Positions 1-7,718 of a DNA stretch of 21,977 nucleotides are shown here, one piece after another. Both the position numbers and the translations under genes were made by a program. The notes under the pieces are model-generated. The model did not search any database. It worked only from the letters and a program-made list of their open reading frames with translations, and was not told the DNA's origin. Numbering within the stretch: the stretch's first letter is position 1; every line of letters starts with the position of its first letter. Source of the stretch: Pseudomonadota bacterium (GTDB taxonomy: Bacteria > Pseudomonadota > Gammaproteobacteria > Steroidobacterales > Steroidobacteraceae); NCBI GenBank assembly GCA_021780395.1, contig JAJXYU010000158.1:1-21977 (forward strand), read 5' to 3'.

Positions 1-1090
<1,090 letters not shown>

Positions 1091-1151
1091 CGGCAACCTC
1101 GCGAACGCACCATGTTCGCACATTGGCCGGAGGCTGAGGGACTCGCGCGGC

Positions 1152-2408
1152 TCAGCGTCGCTCGGCGTCGATTCGCCGGCTCTCGTCCGGCACGGTGCCC
1201 GCCCGACCGGCGCCGTCGGCCACCAGCGTCTTGTGTGCCCGCGCCGCGACCCACTGCGCGATCCGCGTGCCCGGCGGCGGGTTCGCGTAGAAGTAGCGTC
1301 GCACGCCCGCGAGGATCGCGCGCGCGATCTTCATCTGCTTCGCCGGGGTGCGCAGCCGCAGCTCCTCGCGCGGGTTGGAGATGTAGTCGGTCTCGACCAG
1401 CATCGACGGGATGTCGGGCGATTTCAGCACGACGAAGCGCGCCTGCTGCACGCGGTCGTAATGCACCTGCTCGGTGTGCTCGAGCGAATGCAGCACGTCC
1501 TGAGCCGCCTGTTCGCTCTCGGTCATCGACGCCGACTGGGACAGATCGAGCAGCACCGACGCGAGGACCGGACTCTTGTTCTCGAGCGAGACGCCGCCGA
1601 TCAGGTCGGACGCGTTTTCACGTTCCGCGAGCCAGCGCGCCGCCTCATCGGTTGCCCCTCGCTGCGACAGGATGTACACCGAAGCGCCGGCGACCGCGTG
1701 GTCGCGGTCCGAATCGGCATGGATCGACACGAACAGGTCCGCGTTGTGCGCGCGCGCCTTGCGCATCCGGTCGCGCAACGGCACGAAATAGTCCCCGTCC
1801 CGCGTCAGGTACGCGCGCATCCCGGGCTGCGCGTCGATGTCGGCCGCGAGGTCGCGGCCGATCGCGAGCACCACGTCCTTCTCGTGCGTGCCGTACAGCC
1901 CGGTCGCACCGGGATCGACGCCGCCATGGCCCGGATCCACCGCGATCACGACGTCGCGGCCCCGGGGCGGCGCATGGATCACGGTCGCCGGGATCGCACG
2001 CGCGGACCGGTCCGCAAGGTCCACGACGAGACGATAGCCGTCGCGAGCGTTCCGAGGATCCGGGAAACTCTTCGCGGTCGCACCCGATCGCAAGTCGAGC
2101 ACGACTCTCAGGATCCCGCCGGACCGCTCCGCGGTGCGAACGTCACGGACGAGTCCCGCACCGGCCGGGACCACCTGCGCACCGGGGCCCATCCGGGTCT
2201 GCGGAAAGTCCATGACCACGCGATCGGGATCGCGCAGCAAGAAGAGGTCGTGGGCCGCGCGCCCGGACAGGTCCAGCACGACCCGGGTCCCGCCCGGACT
2301 TGGCCACAGGCGAATCCGGCGCAGCGCGACTGCGTGAGCGGGTACGGCCGCGGCCGCGGCGATCCACGCGCACAGGAGCCAAGGCCATCGGGATGCGGTC
2401 CGCCTCAT
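1152..2408 (-). CDS. Periplasmic N-acetylmuramoyl-L-alanine amidase (AmiB/AmiC type, no LysM)
   Basis: This enzyme cleaves the amide between N-acetylmuramic acid and L-Ala in peptidoglycan, splitting septal wall for daughter-cell separation. Residues 1-26 form a signal peptide ending in AHA, so it is exported. An AMIN domain (about 28-132), which targets septal wall or FtsN/EnvC-type partners in the family, is followed by the Amidase_3 domain (about 152-373). Zinc ligands and catalytic Glu are visible: His161 (DPGHGG), Glu176 (HEKD), His230 (SIHAD) and Glu339 (VETDYISN). The regulatory helix region at 255-310 is retained. Family members in this gene position (AmiB) usually carry a C-terminal LysM after the PPPGT linker; here the linker (376-382) is followed by only about 36 residues with no LysM pattern. 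An in-frame TAA lies two codons upstream, so ATG 2408 is the first start, but no Shine-Dalgarno sequence precedes it. It sits 34 bases after tsaE and 61 before mutL. AmiB by position, AmiC by domain plan. Confidence 0.93.
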   Translation of the reverse strand: MRRTASRWPWLLCAWIAAAAAVPAHAVALRRIRLWPSPGGTRVVLDLSGRAAHDLFLLRDPDRVVMDFPQTRMGPGAQVVPAGAGLVRDVRTAERSGGILRVVLDLRSGATAKSFPDPRNARDGYRLVVDLADRSARAIPATVIHAPPRGRDVVIAVDPGHGGVDPGATGLYGTHEKDVVLAIGRDLAADIDAQPGMRAYLTRDGDYFVPLRDRMRKARAHNADLFVSIHADSDRDHAVAGASVYILSQRGATDEAARWLAERENASDLIGGVSLENKSPVLASVLLDLSQSASMTESEQAAQDVLHSLEHTEQVHYDRVQQARFVVLKSPDIPSMLVETDYISNPREELRLRTPAKQMKIARAILAGVRRYFYANPPPGTRIAQWVAARAHKTLVADGAGRAGTVPDESRRIDAERR

Positions 2409-2416
2409 GAGACATT

Positions 2417-2446
2417 ACGTTAACGCCGGTGCATATCATTTTTCAA
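2417..2446 (-). promoter_or_regulatory. Possible promoter ahead of the amidase gene in an AT-rich patch
   Basis: On the minus strand TTGAAA (2446-2441, five of six to the sigma-70 -35 box) is followed after 18 bases by TAACGT (2422-2417), a weak -10 match. Transcription would then begin close to the ATG at 2408, giving an almost leaderless message, which would fit the missing ribosome binding site. The -10 region lies in the perfect palindrome CGTTAACG (2418-2425). Inference only; the -10 match is poor. Confidence 0.25.
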
Positions 2447-2952
2447 GTTAAATTAGAAAGATAGGAGATAGTTCTATCATCCGACGCTAAATATCGAAGC
2501 CAAGTGGCGCCGACGTCCGTGCCGCTCTCGATCGATGCGCGACGGCCGTCGCCGTGGTCGACCAGGCGGATCTGCAGATCCGGCGTGGGCAGGGTCGCCG
2601 CGCCGCGCTCGGGCCACTCGATCAGCAGCACCCGACCGGGCGCGAGACACTCGCGCAGGCCGAGTCCCTCGGTCTCGGTGCGGTCGCGCAGGCGGTACAG
2701 ATCGACGTGCACGAAGGTCGTCGCGCCGGCCGGATGGGTCTCCACGAGGGTGTAGGTCGGACTGCGGATCGCGCCGCGCACGCCGCAGGCGCGCAGGAAC
2801 GCGCGAACCAGCGAGGACTTGCCGGCGCCGATCTCGCCCTGCAGGTGAACCACCCGGCAGGCGTCGTCCGCGCCGGGAAAGCTGCGGGCGAGCGCTCGGC
2901 CGAGCTCGTCGGTCGCCGCGGGATCCGGCAGATCGAAGGTCAGGCGGGTCAT
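2443..2952 (-). CDS. tsaE: tRNA N6-adenosine threonylcarbamoyltransferase-complex ATPase TsaE
   Basis: TsaE is the small ATPase that, with TsaD and TsaB, is needed to place threonylcarbamoyl on A37 of tRNAs that read ANN codons. The P-loop GEIGAGKSS is at residues 39-47, the family motif SPTYTLV at 64-70, VDLYRL at 83-88 and the IEWPER motif at 111-116. I start at ATG 2952 (MTRLTFDLP), with GGA upstream; a further in-frame codon at 2982 would add ten residues without homology and approach queG. The product is 169 residues, slightly longer than usual. The last 15 or so residues (DDRTISYLSNLT) are encoded by a strikingly AT-rich patch, unlike the rest of the gene, and may be an added tail. It leads the tsaE-amidase-mutL group and diverges from queG, 39 bases away. 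Confidence 0.93.
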   Translation of the reverse strand: MTRLTFDLPDPAATDELGRALARSFPGADDACRVVHLQGEIGAGKSSLVRAFLRACGVRGAIRSPTYTLVETHPAGATTFVHVDLYRLRDRTETEGLGLRECLAPGRVLLIEWPERGAATLPTPDLQIRLVDHGDGRRASIESGTDVGATWLRYLASDDRTISYLSNLT

Positions 2953-2991
2953 CGTGCATCCAGGCCGGTCATCGTGCGGCATTATACGAAC

Positions 2992-4086
2992 GTGAAATCA
3001 CCGACCACCGCCGACCGCACCGAACTCGTCGCCGCGATCAAGCGCTGGAGCGCGGAGCTCGGCTTCGCCGCGACCGGGATCGCCTCGATCGACCTCGGCG
3101 CCGAGGAGTCGCGCTTTCACGACTGGCTCGCGGCCGGGTTCGCCGGTCGGATGGCCTATCTGGAACGCCACGGGACCAAGCGAACCCGGCCGGCCGAGCT
3201 CGTCCCGGGCACGGTGAGCTGCATCAGCGCGCGCATCGATTACTGGCCGCACGCGGCCGACGCGGCCGACGCCGCGACGGTGCTCGCCGAACCGGATCGC
3301 GGCTACGTGTCCCGTTACGCGCTCGGCCGCGACTACCACAAGCTCGTGCGCCAGCGCCTGCAGCGGCTCTGCGAACGGATCGCCGCCGCGATCGGGCCGT
3401 TCGGCCATCGGGTGTTCGCCGACAGCGCGCCGGTGCTCGAGAAGGCGCTCGCACGCAACGCCGGACTCGGCTGGATCGGCAAGCACACGAATCTGATCAG
3501 TCGCGACGCCGGCTCGTATTTCTTCCTCGGCGAGATCTACTGCGATCTCGACCTCCCGGCGGATGCCCCGGCGAGCGCCCACTGCGGCTCCTGCGAGGCC
3601 TGCCGACCCGCGTGCCCGACCGGCGCGATCGTCGCACCCTACCGCCTCGACGCGCGCCGCTGCATCTCGTACCTGACGATCGAATTGCACGAGGCGATTC
3701 CGGTGGAATTGCGCCGCGCGATCGGCAACCGGATCTACGGCTGCGACGACTGTCAGCTCGTGTGCCCGTGGAACAAGTTCGCGCGACCGACCCGCGAGGC
3801 CGGCTTCGCTCCGCGCGAGGGGCTCGACCGACCGGACCTGGTCGCGCTCATCGGCTGGAGCGAGCCGGAATTCCTCGCGAGGACCGCCGGCAGCCCGATC
3901 CGCCGCATCGGCCACGAGCGCTGGCTGCGCAACGTCGCGGTCGCGCTCGGCAACGCCCCGCGCAGCGAGGCCGCCGTGCGCGCGCTCGCCGCGCGCAGCG
4001 ACCACCCGTCCGCGCTCGTGCGCGAGCACGTGCGCTGGGCGCTCGCCGAGCAGGAATCAAGACCGCTCGCTCAACCGAACCCGTAG
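2992..4086 (+). CDS. queG: Epoxyqueuosine reductase QueG
   Basis: QueG is a cytoplasmic cobalamin- and iron-sulfur-dependent enzyme that reduces epoxyqueuosine to queuosine in the wobble position of tRNAs with GUN anticodons. The frame has the family's core: ADSAPVLEKALA with the catalytic-type Asp144, and GLGWIGKHTN at 158-167. Two 4Fe-4S sites follow, with Cys198, 201, 204 and 208 (CGSCEACRPACP) and Cys224, 251, 254 and 258 (CDDCQLVCPWNKF). A C-terminal HEAT-like helical region (about 300-355) ends the protein. The start is the GTG at 2992; the frame stays open for about 440 bases further upstream, but that stretch is antisense to tsaE and has no homology. The 364-residue length is normal. 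E. coli queG also lies next to the nnrD-tsaE-amiB-mutL region. The 3' end overlaps the convergent panC-like gene by 30 bases. Confidence 0.95.
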   Translation: MKSPTTADRTELVAAIKRWSAELGFAATGIASIDLGAEESRFHDWLAAGFAGRMAYLERHGTKRTRPAELVPGTVSCISARIDYWPHAADAADAATVLAEPDRGYVSRYALGRDYHKLVRQRLQRLCERIAAAIGPFGHRVFADSAPVLEKALARNAGLGWIGKHTNLISRDAGSYFFLGEIYCDLDLPADAPASAHCGSCEACRPACPTGAIVAPYRLDARRCISYLTIELHEAIPVELRRAIGNRIYGCDDCQLVCPWNKFARPTREAGFAPREGLDRPDLVALIGWSEPEFLARTAGSPIRRIGHERWLRNVAVALGNAPRSEAAVRALAARSDHPSALVREHVRWALAEQESRPLAQPNP

Positions 4087-4899
4087 ATTGTCGACGAGGC
4101 GGCACGCACCGATCGTCGCCGCGGCGAGCACGATCAGCTCGCGACTGTCGGCGCGCGCCGGCGCGAGATCGCTCGCCTGCCGGATCCCGAGGTACTCCGG
4201 CTCCAGACCGGCCGCCGCGAGGGCTTCGAAGCCCTGTTGCACGAGCGCGTTGTAGTCACGTTCGCCGGCGTCCATGCGCTTCGCGACGCTGCGCAGCGTC
4301 GCGTGCAGGCGCAGCGCCGTCGTGCGCTGCGCGAGCGACAGCTGTCGATTCGTCGACGCGAACACGAGGCCGTCGTAGTCGCGCGCGATCGGGCACGCGA
4401 CGAGCTCCAGCGGCAGGAACAGATCGTCGATCAGCTGTCGCACCATCACCAGCCACTGGTAGTCCCGTTCGCCGATCACGACGAGGTCGGGTCGCACGAT
4501 GTTCGCGAGCTTTGCGAACACCGTCGTCCGGCCGACGAAGTGGCCCGGGCGCCGCGCGCCCTCCAGCACGTTCGCGAGGTGCGGGACATCGACGACCGGT
4601 CCGTTCTCGGGGCCGTAGGGGAAGATCTCGTGGATCGGTGGCACGAACATGAGGTCCGCGCCGGCCTTCTGCAGGAACTCCCGGTCCGCGGCCTGCGTGA
4701 GACTCTCGCGACCCGCGGCGTGCGCGAACGTGCTCACGATCACCCGCACCGAATTCGCACGGGCCGTGGCGATCAAGCGCTCGTGGCCCTTGTGCAGGGT
4801 GCCCGCGGTCGGGATCAGCGCGATCTTCTGGCCGAGGTGGCGCCAGTGGCGGACCCGGTCCCGGATCGAGGCGCTGCGCGTGAGCATTTCCATCGCCAT
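4057..4899 (-). CDS. PanC family ligase homologue with altered substrate pocket
   Basis: The overall match is to pantothenate synthetase (pantoate plus beta-alanine plus ATP to pantothenate). The nucleotide-binding HxGH motif is kept (HKGH, residues 36-39), as are VLEGARRPGHF (111-121), GERDYQ (143-148) and the DARLIDN-like end. Pocket positions differ from known enzymes. PTMG is PTAG (Met to Ala32). The FVNPxQF segment reads FAHAAGR and is about eight residues short, removing the Asn and pantoate-binding Gln (Asn69 and Gln72 in M. tuberculosis PanC). KDxQQ is RDYQW (Lys160 to Arg, Gln164 to Trp). SSRN is ASTN (Arg198 to Thr). It may therefore join other substrates, or be impaired. The start is uncertain: ATGs at 4899, 4893 and 4887 are possible, and a TTG at 4914 would overlap the kinase stop as TTGA. 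ATG 4899 has GAG seven bases upstream. It is the last gene of the pcnB-folK-kinase group; panB is absent beside it. Confidence 0.85.
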   Translation of the reverse strand: MAMEMLTRSASIRDRVRHWRHLGQKIALIPTAGTLHKGHERLIATARANSVRVIVSTFAHAAGRESLTQAADREFLQKAGADLMFVPPIHEIFPYGPENGPVVDVPHLANVLEGARRPGHFVGRTTVFAKLANIVRPDLVVIGERDYQWLVMVRQLIDDLFLPLELVACPIARDYDGLVFASTNRQLSLAQRTTALRLHATLRSVAKRMDAGERDYNALVQQGFEALAAAGLEPEYLGIRQASDLAPARADSRELIVLAAATIGACRLVDNLRVRLSERS

Positions 4900-4910
4900 G
4901 GCGCGGCTCG

Positions 4911-5582
4911 TCAAACCCCGGGCAACAGCCCGCCGCCGGCCGGATTGAAGAAGTGGCGTCCGCGCCGGATCTTCGCAAGATGGCCGAACAGCTGCCGATA
5001 GTCCGCGTCGCTGCCGATCGGATCGATGGACGCCACGTTCACGATCAGCAGCGGCGAGGCGTCGTAGTCGTGGAAGAAGCGCGCGTACGACTCGGACAGG
5101 CGCTCGAGATACTCTCGCTCGATGAACTGCTCGTAGCGGATCCCGCGCTTCGCGATCCGGTCGAACAGCGCGTCGACCGGCGCCTGCAGGTACACGACCA
5201 GATCGGGCTTCGGCGCATCGACGACGACGCGCGAGTAGACCTGCTCGTAGAGTGCGTATTCGGCGTCGTCCAGGGTCACGCGTGCGAACAAGCGATCCTT
5301 CTCGAGAAGGTAATCGGAGACCCGCACCGCGTCGAACAGGTCGGCTTGTCGCAGCTCCTCGATCTGGCGTGCCCGCTGGAACAGGAACGACAGCTGCGCC
5401 TGGAACGCCGCGGCCCGCGGATTGCGATAGAAGCGCTCGAGGAACGGGTTCTGGTCGGCCTGCTCGAGGATCAACTTGCCGTTCATCGACTGCGCCAAGC
5501 GGCGCGCGAGACTCGTCTTGCCGACGCCGATCGGCCCCTCGATCGCGATGAACCGGTGCGGATTCGCGCTCACCTCAGTCAT
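4911..5582 (-). CDS. Deoxynucleoside kinase (deoxyadenosine/deoxyguanosine kinase family)
   Basis: This family phosphorylates deoxynucleosides with ATP to their 5'-monophosphates in purine salvage. The P-loop GPIGVGKTS is at residues 16-24 and the NPFLERFY motif at 45-52 near the nucleoside pocket. SDYLLEKDRLFA (89-100) contains the residues corresponding to the family's D/ERS region, and an arginine-containing lid follows (KRGIRYEQ). It matches the dGK/dAK branch found between folK and panB in many Gammaproteobacteria. I start at ATG 5582; ATG 5594 would add four residues, and neither has a clear ribosome binding site. The start overlaps the end of folK by eight bases, so translation is probably coupled. 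The product of 223 residues is of normal length. The preferred base, A or G, cannot be told from sequence. Confidence 0.9.
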   Translation of the reverse strand: MTEVSANPHRFIAIEGPIGVGKTSLARRLAQSMNGKLILEQADQNPFLERFYRNPRAAAFQAQLSFLFQRARQIEELRQADLFDAVRVSDYLLEKDRLFARVTLDDAEYALYEQVYSRVVVDAPKPDLVVYLQAPVDALFDRIAKRGIRYEQFIEREYLERLSESYARFFHDYDASPLLIVNVASIDPIGSDADYRQLFGHLAKIRRGRHFFNPAGGGLLPGV

Positions 5583-6105
5583 TCGATTCGTCATCCAGGA
5601 CGCCGATCCCCTCGCCCCCGACCCGTTCCCTCAATTCGCGAACTCGACCGCAACCCGGGATCACCAGCGTCGGCGCGACATCCGCGAGAGGATACAACAC
5701 GAAATTGCGCTCGCGAACGCCCGGATGCGGAACCTCCAGGCCGGGCTCGGCGACGGGCGCGCCCGCGATCCAGATCAGGTCGAGGTCGATCACGCGCGGA
5801 CCCCAGCGTTCGGTCCGGCGCCGGCCCATCGCCCGCTCGATCGCGAGCAGGTCGTCGAGCAGTTCGCGCGCACCGCAGGTCGTCAGCACGCCCGCGACGG
5901 CGTTCAGGAACTCGGGCTGGTCCTGCGGGCCCATCGGTCGCGACCGGTAGATCCTCGAGCGCGCGACGAGGCGCGTGCGATCGAGGGTCGCGAGCCGCTC
6001 GAACGCCTCCTCGATCCGCGCCCGAGGGTCGCCGAGATTGCTGCCGATCGCGACGTAGGCCGGCCGCCAGAGCGCGTCCGTGCTCGCGGCCTCGCGACCC
6101 CTCAA
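5575..6105 (-). CDS. folK: 2-amino-4-hydroxy-6-hydroxymethyldihydropteridine pyrophosphokinase
   Basis: FolK transfers pyrophosphate from ATP to 6-hydroxymethyl-dihydropterin, a step of folate synthesis. The hallmark regions are present: AYVAIGSNLGDP at 16-27, the pterin-pocket region QPEFLNAVAG at 63-72, and the signature RWGPRVIDLDLIW at 100-112 with the magnesium-binding Asp107 and Asp109. HPGVRERNFVLYPL follows at 127-140. No ATG or GTG lies near the conserved start. The only suitable codon is the TTG at 6105, which shares bases with the pcnB stop (TTGA, 6105-6102). It gives a 176-residue protein with about 12 more N-terminal residues than E. coli FolK. The frame stays open upstream inside pcnB, but that part is non-homologous. 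The identity is secure; the start is inferred from coupling. Confidence 0.92.
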   Translation of the reverse strand: MRGREAASTDALWRPAYVAIGSNLGDPRARIEEAFERLATLDRTRLVARSRIYRSRPMGPQDQPEFLNAVAGVLTTCGARELLDDLLAIERAMGRRRTERWGPRVIDLDLIWIAGAPVAEPGLEVPHPGVRERNFVLYPLADVAPTLVIPGCGRVRELRERVGGEGIGVLDDESND

Positions 6106-7502
6106 GGAGCCGCCGGCGGCGTCCCGCTGCGCCGCCCCCGGCGTCGCCGGCGACGGCGCGACGACGACGCACCGCCATCGGCAGCCGGCGCTTGCCCGGG
6201 GCGCGCCTGCACTCGCTGCAGACGCTCCTCCTGGGGCAGCGTCTGGATCTCGGTCCACCAGGCCGCGACGTCCGGGTCGGCGGCGCCGACCTGCACCCGC
6301 AGCATCAGGAAATCGTAGGCCGCGCGAAACCGCGGATGGTGCAGCAGGCCGAGGCTCTTCACGCCGCTGCGTCGGTTGAAGCGGGGTTGCAGCATCAGCA
6401 GCTCCCGCATCGGCACCGAGAAGCGCCGGGGGATCGCGACCCGGGACTGCTGCTTCTTCAGCACGACGTCGCAGGCGTCGAGCAACTGTGCGACGTCGGG
6501 CGCTGGCCCGGCATTGCGCTCGTTCATCTCCCGCAGCACCGCGCCCCACAGGAGCAGTGCGAACAGGAACGTCGGCGTGACCGCCTTGTCGGCGCCGATC
6601 CGCTCGTCGGTGCTCTGCAGGCCGATCTCGAGCATCTGCTCCGAATAGGCGTACGGCGGCTGCACGAACGCCGCCGCCGCGAGCGGAAACAGGTGTTCGA
6701 ACAGCCCGTAGCGGCGCAGCAGCGCGTAGGACTTCGCGCCGTAGCCGGACAGGAACAGCTTCAGCGTCTCGTCGAAGAGCCGCGCCGGCGGCACGCCGTC
6801 GAGGAGCGACGCGAGCCGGGCGACCGGCGCTTCGGTCGGTGGATCGAAGGTGAAATCGAGCTTCGCCGCGAACCGCATCGCCCGCAGCATCCGCACCGGA
6901 TCCTCCCGATAGCGGGCATCGGGGTCGCCGATCAGGCGCAGGCGGCGCGCCGCGACGTCCGCGAAGCCGCCGGCAAAGTCCCAGACCGAGAAGTCCTCGA
7001 TGTTGTAGTACAGCGCGTTCGCGGCGAAATCGCGCCGCCAGACGTCCTCCTCGATCGTCCCGTAGACGTTGTCCCGCAGGATCCGGCCACGCGGATCGAT
7101 CGCCCGGTCCTCCGGCTCTTCCGCGGCCGTCGCCGGCGCGTCCGCGTCGGGATCCTCCGCGTCCTCCCGCTCTGGTGCGGCCGCGGCACGAAACGTCGCG
7201 ACCTCGATGATCTCGCTACCGAAGTGGACGTGCGCGAGGCGGAAGCGACGGCCGATCAGCCGGCAGTTGCGGAACAGGCGCCGGACCTCCTCGGGCAGCG
7301 CATTCGTCGCGACGTCGAAGTCCTTCGGGCGCACGCCGAGCAGCAGATCGCGCACGGCGCCGCCGACGAGGAAGGCCTGATAGCCCGCCTCCTTGAGGCG
7401 ATACAGCACCTTCAGGGCGTTCGCAGAGATCGCGGCGCGCGAGATCGGATGCTCGGACCGCGGGATGATGGTCGGGATGTGGGGGGTCGAGGATTCGTTC
7501 AA
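6102..7502 (-). CDS. pcnB: Poly(A) polymerase I
   Basis: PcnB adds 3' poly(A) tails to RNA and so promotes RNA decay and controls antisense-RNA plasmid copy number. It belongs to the class II nucleotidyltransferases shared with CCA-adding enzymes. The catalytic motif LVGGAVRDLLLG (45-56) is followed by KDFDVAT with Asp61 and Asp63. RRLFRNCRLIGRRFRLAHV (74-92), RRDFANALYYN (156-167) and YREDPVRMLRAMRFAAKL (198-215) point to PcnB rather than Cca. An acidic Ala/Glu/Asp-rich insertion at about 108-134 lengthens the loop relative to E. coli, and the C-terminus is a run of arginines, as in many PcnB proteins. The start is the TTG at 7502, since an in-frame TGA lies shortly upstream with no ATG or GTG between. 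A weak start agrees with E. coli pcnB, which is held low by a non-AUG codon. It heads the operon with folK, kinase and panC-like genes. Confidence 0.94.
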   Translation of the reverse strand: MNESSTPHIPTIIPRSEHPISRAAISANALKVLYRLKEAGYQAFLVGGAVRDLLLGVRPKDFDVATNALPEEVRRLFRNCRLIGRRFRLAHVHFGSEIIEVATFRAAAAPEREDAEDPDADAPATAAEEPEDRAIDPRGRILRDNVYGTIEEDVWRRDFAANALYYNIEDFSVWDFAGGFADVAARRLRLIGDPDARYREDPVRMLRAMRFAAKLDFTFDPPTEAPVARLASLLDGVPPARLFDETLKLFLSGYGAKSYALLRRYGLFEHLFPLAAAAFVQPPYAYSEQMLEIGLQSTDERIGADKAVTPTFLFALLLWGAVLREMNERNAGPAPDVAQLLDACDVVLKKQQSRVAIPRRFSVPMRELLMLQPRFNRRSGVKSLGLLHHPRFRAAYDFLMLRVQVGAADPDVAAWWTEIQTLPQEERLQRVQARPGQAPAADGGASSSRRRRRRRGRRSGTPPAAP

Positions 7503-7518
7503 AAACGTCAGGTTCCGC

Positions 7519-7546
7519 TTGAGTCAAAAAAATTGGGCCGTATACT
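7519..7546 (+). promoter_or_regulatory. Sigma-70-type promoter of the tRNA-Glu gene
   Basis: TTGAGT (7519-7524) and TATACT (7541-7546) are separated by 16 bases in an A-rich spacer, a good match to the sigma-70 consensus in GC-rich surroundings. Initiation would be near 7553, giving a leader of about 48 bases before the tRNA, to be removed by processing. It lies in the divergent gap with pcnB; no clear promoter for pcnB is visible on the other strand. Confidence 0.7.
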
Positions 7547-7600
7547 ACCAGCCCTTCCGACAAAGCGCCGGCCGCGGGTCGTCGCTCAGGTCCCCAATAG

Positions 7601-7676
7601 GCTCCCTTCGTCTAGAGGCCTAGGACACGGCCCTCTCAAGGCTGTAACACGGGTTCGAATCCCGTAGGGAGCGCCA
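7601..7676 (+). tRNA. tRNA-Glu, anticodon CTC
   Basis: The 76-base gene folds as a cloverleaf closely similar to E. coli tRNA-Glu. The acceptor stem is GCTCCCT pairing with AGGGAGC, the discriminator is G and CCA is encoded. The D-arm contains TCTAGAGG, and the T-arm CGGGTTCGAATCCCG is perfect. The anticodon stem CGGCC/GGCTG has one G-U pair, and the loop CTCTCAA gives anticodon CTC at 7635-7637. This reads GAG only; E. coli manages with the TTC isoacceptor, but an additional CTC gene is common in GC-rich genomes. Confidence 0.97.
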
Positions 7677-7689
7677 ATGATATCATTGG
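7674..7689 (+). repeat. 16-base perfect palindrome formed by the tRNA CCA end and downstream bases
   Basis: CCAATGATATCATTGG reads identically on both strands and begins with the encoded CCA of the tRNA. As RNA it could form a six-pair stem with a four-base loop just after the mature 3' end. No run of T follows, so it is not a classical terminator. It may aid 3' processing or be chance; function unknown. Confidence 0.6.
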
Positions 7690-7718
7690 GTTGGGCGCAG
7701 CACCTTGCGTCGCCCTCC

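Noticed and set aside
2554..2991. N-terminal extension of queG
   Set aside because: The frame is open but antisense to tsaE, lacks homology, and the GTG at 2992 gives the family's normal length.
6106..6549. N-terminal extension of folK
   Set aside because: Lies inside pcnB in another frame and is low-complexity Arg/Ala-rich; FolK homology starts only after 6105.
7503..7600. Minus-strand promoter for pcnB
   Set aside because: TTGACT is present near 7526 on the minus strand but no -10 hexamer follows at a workable distance.
4953..7667. A 904-codon plus-strand open frame
   Set aside because: Antisense to the kinase, folK and pcnB genes, whose catalytic motifs are intact; it even runs into the tRNA gene.
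7601..7689. tRNA-borne integration site of a genomic island
   Set aside because: No integrase, no second copy of the tRNA end in the window, and the flanking genes are core functions.
7677..7718. Intrinsic terminator for lysR or the tRNA
   Set aside because: There is an imperfect GC pairing (GGGCG with CGCCC) and a palindrome, but no T-run on either strand.
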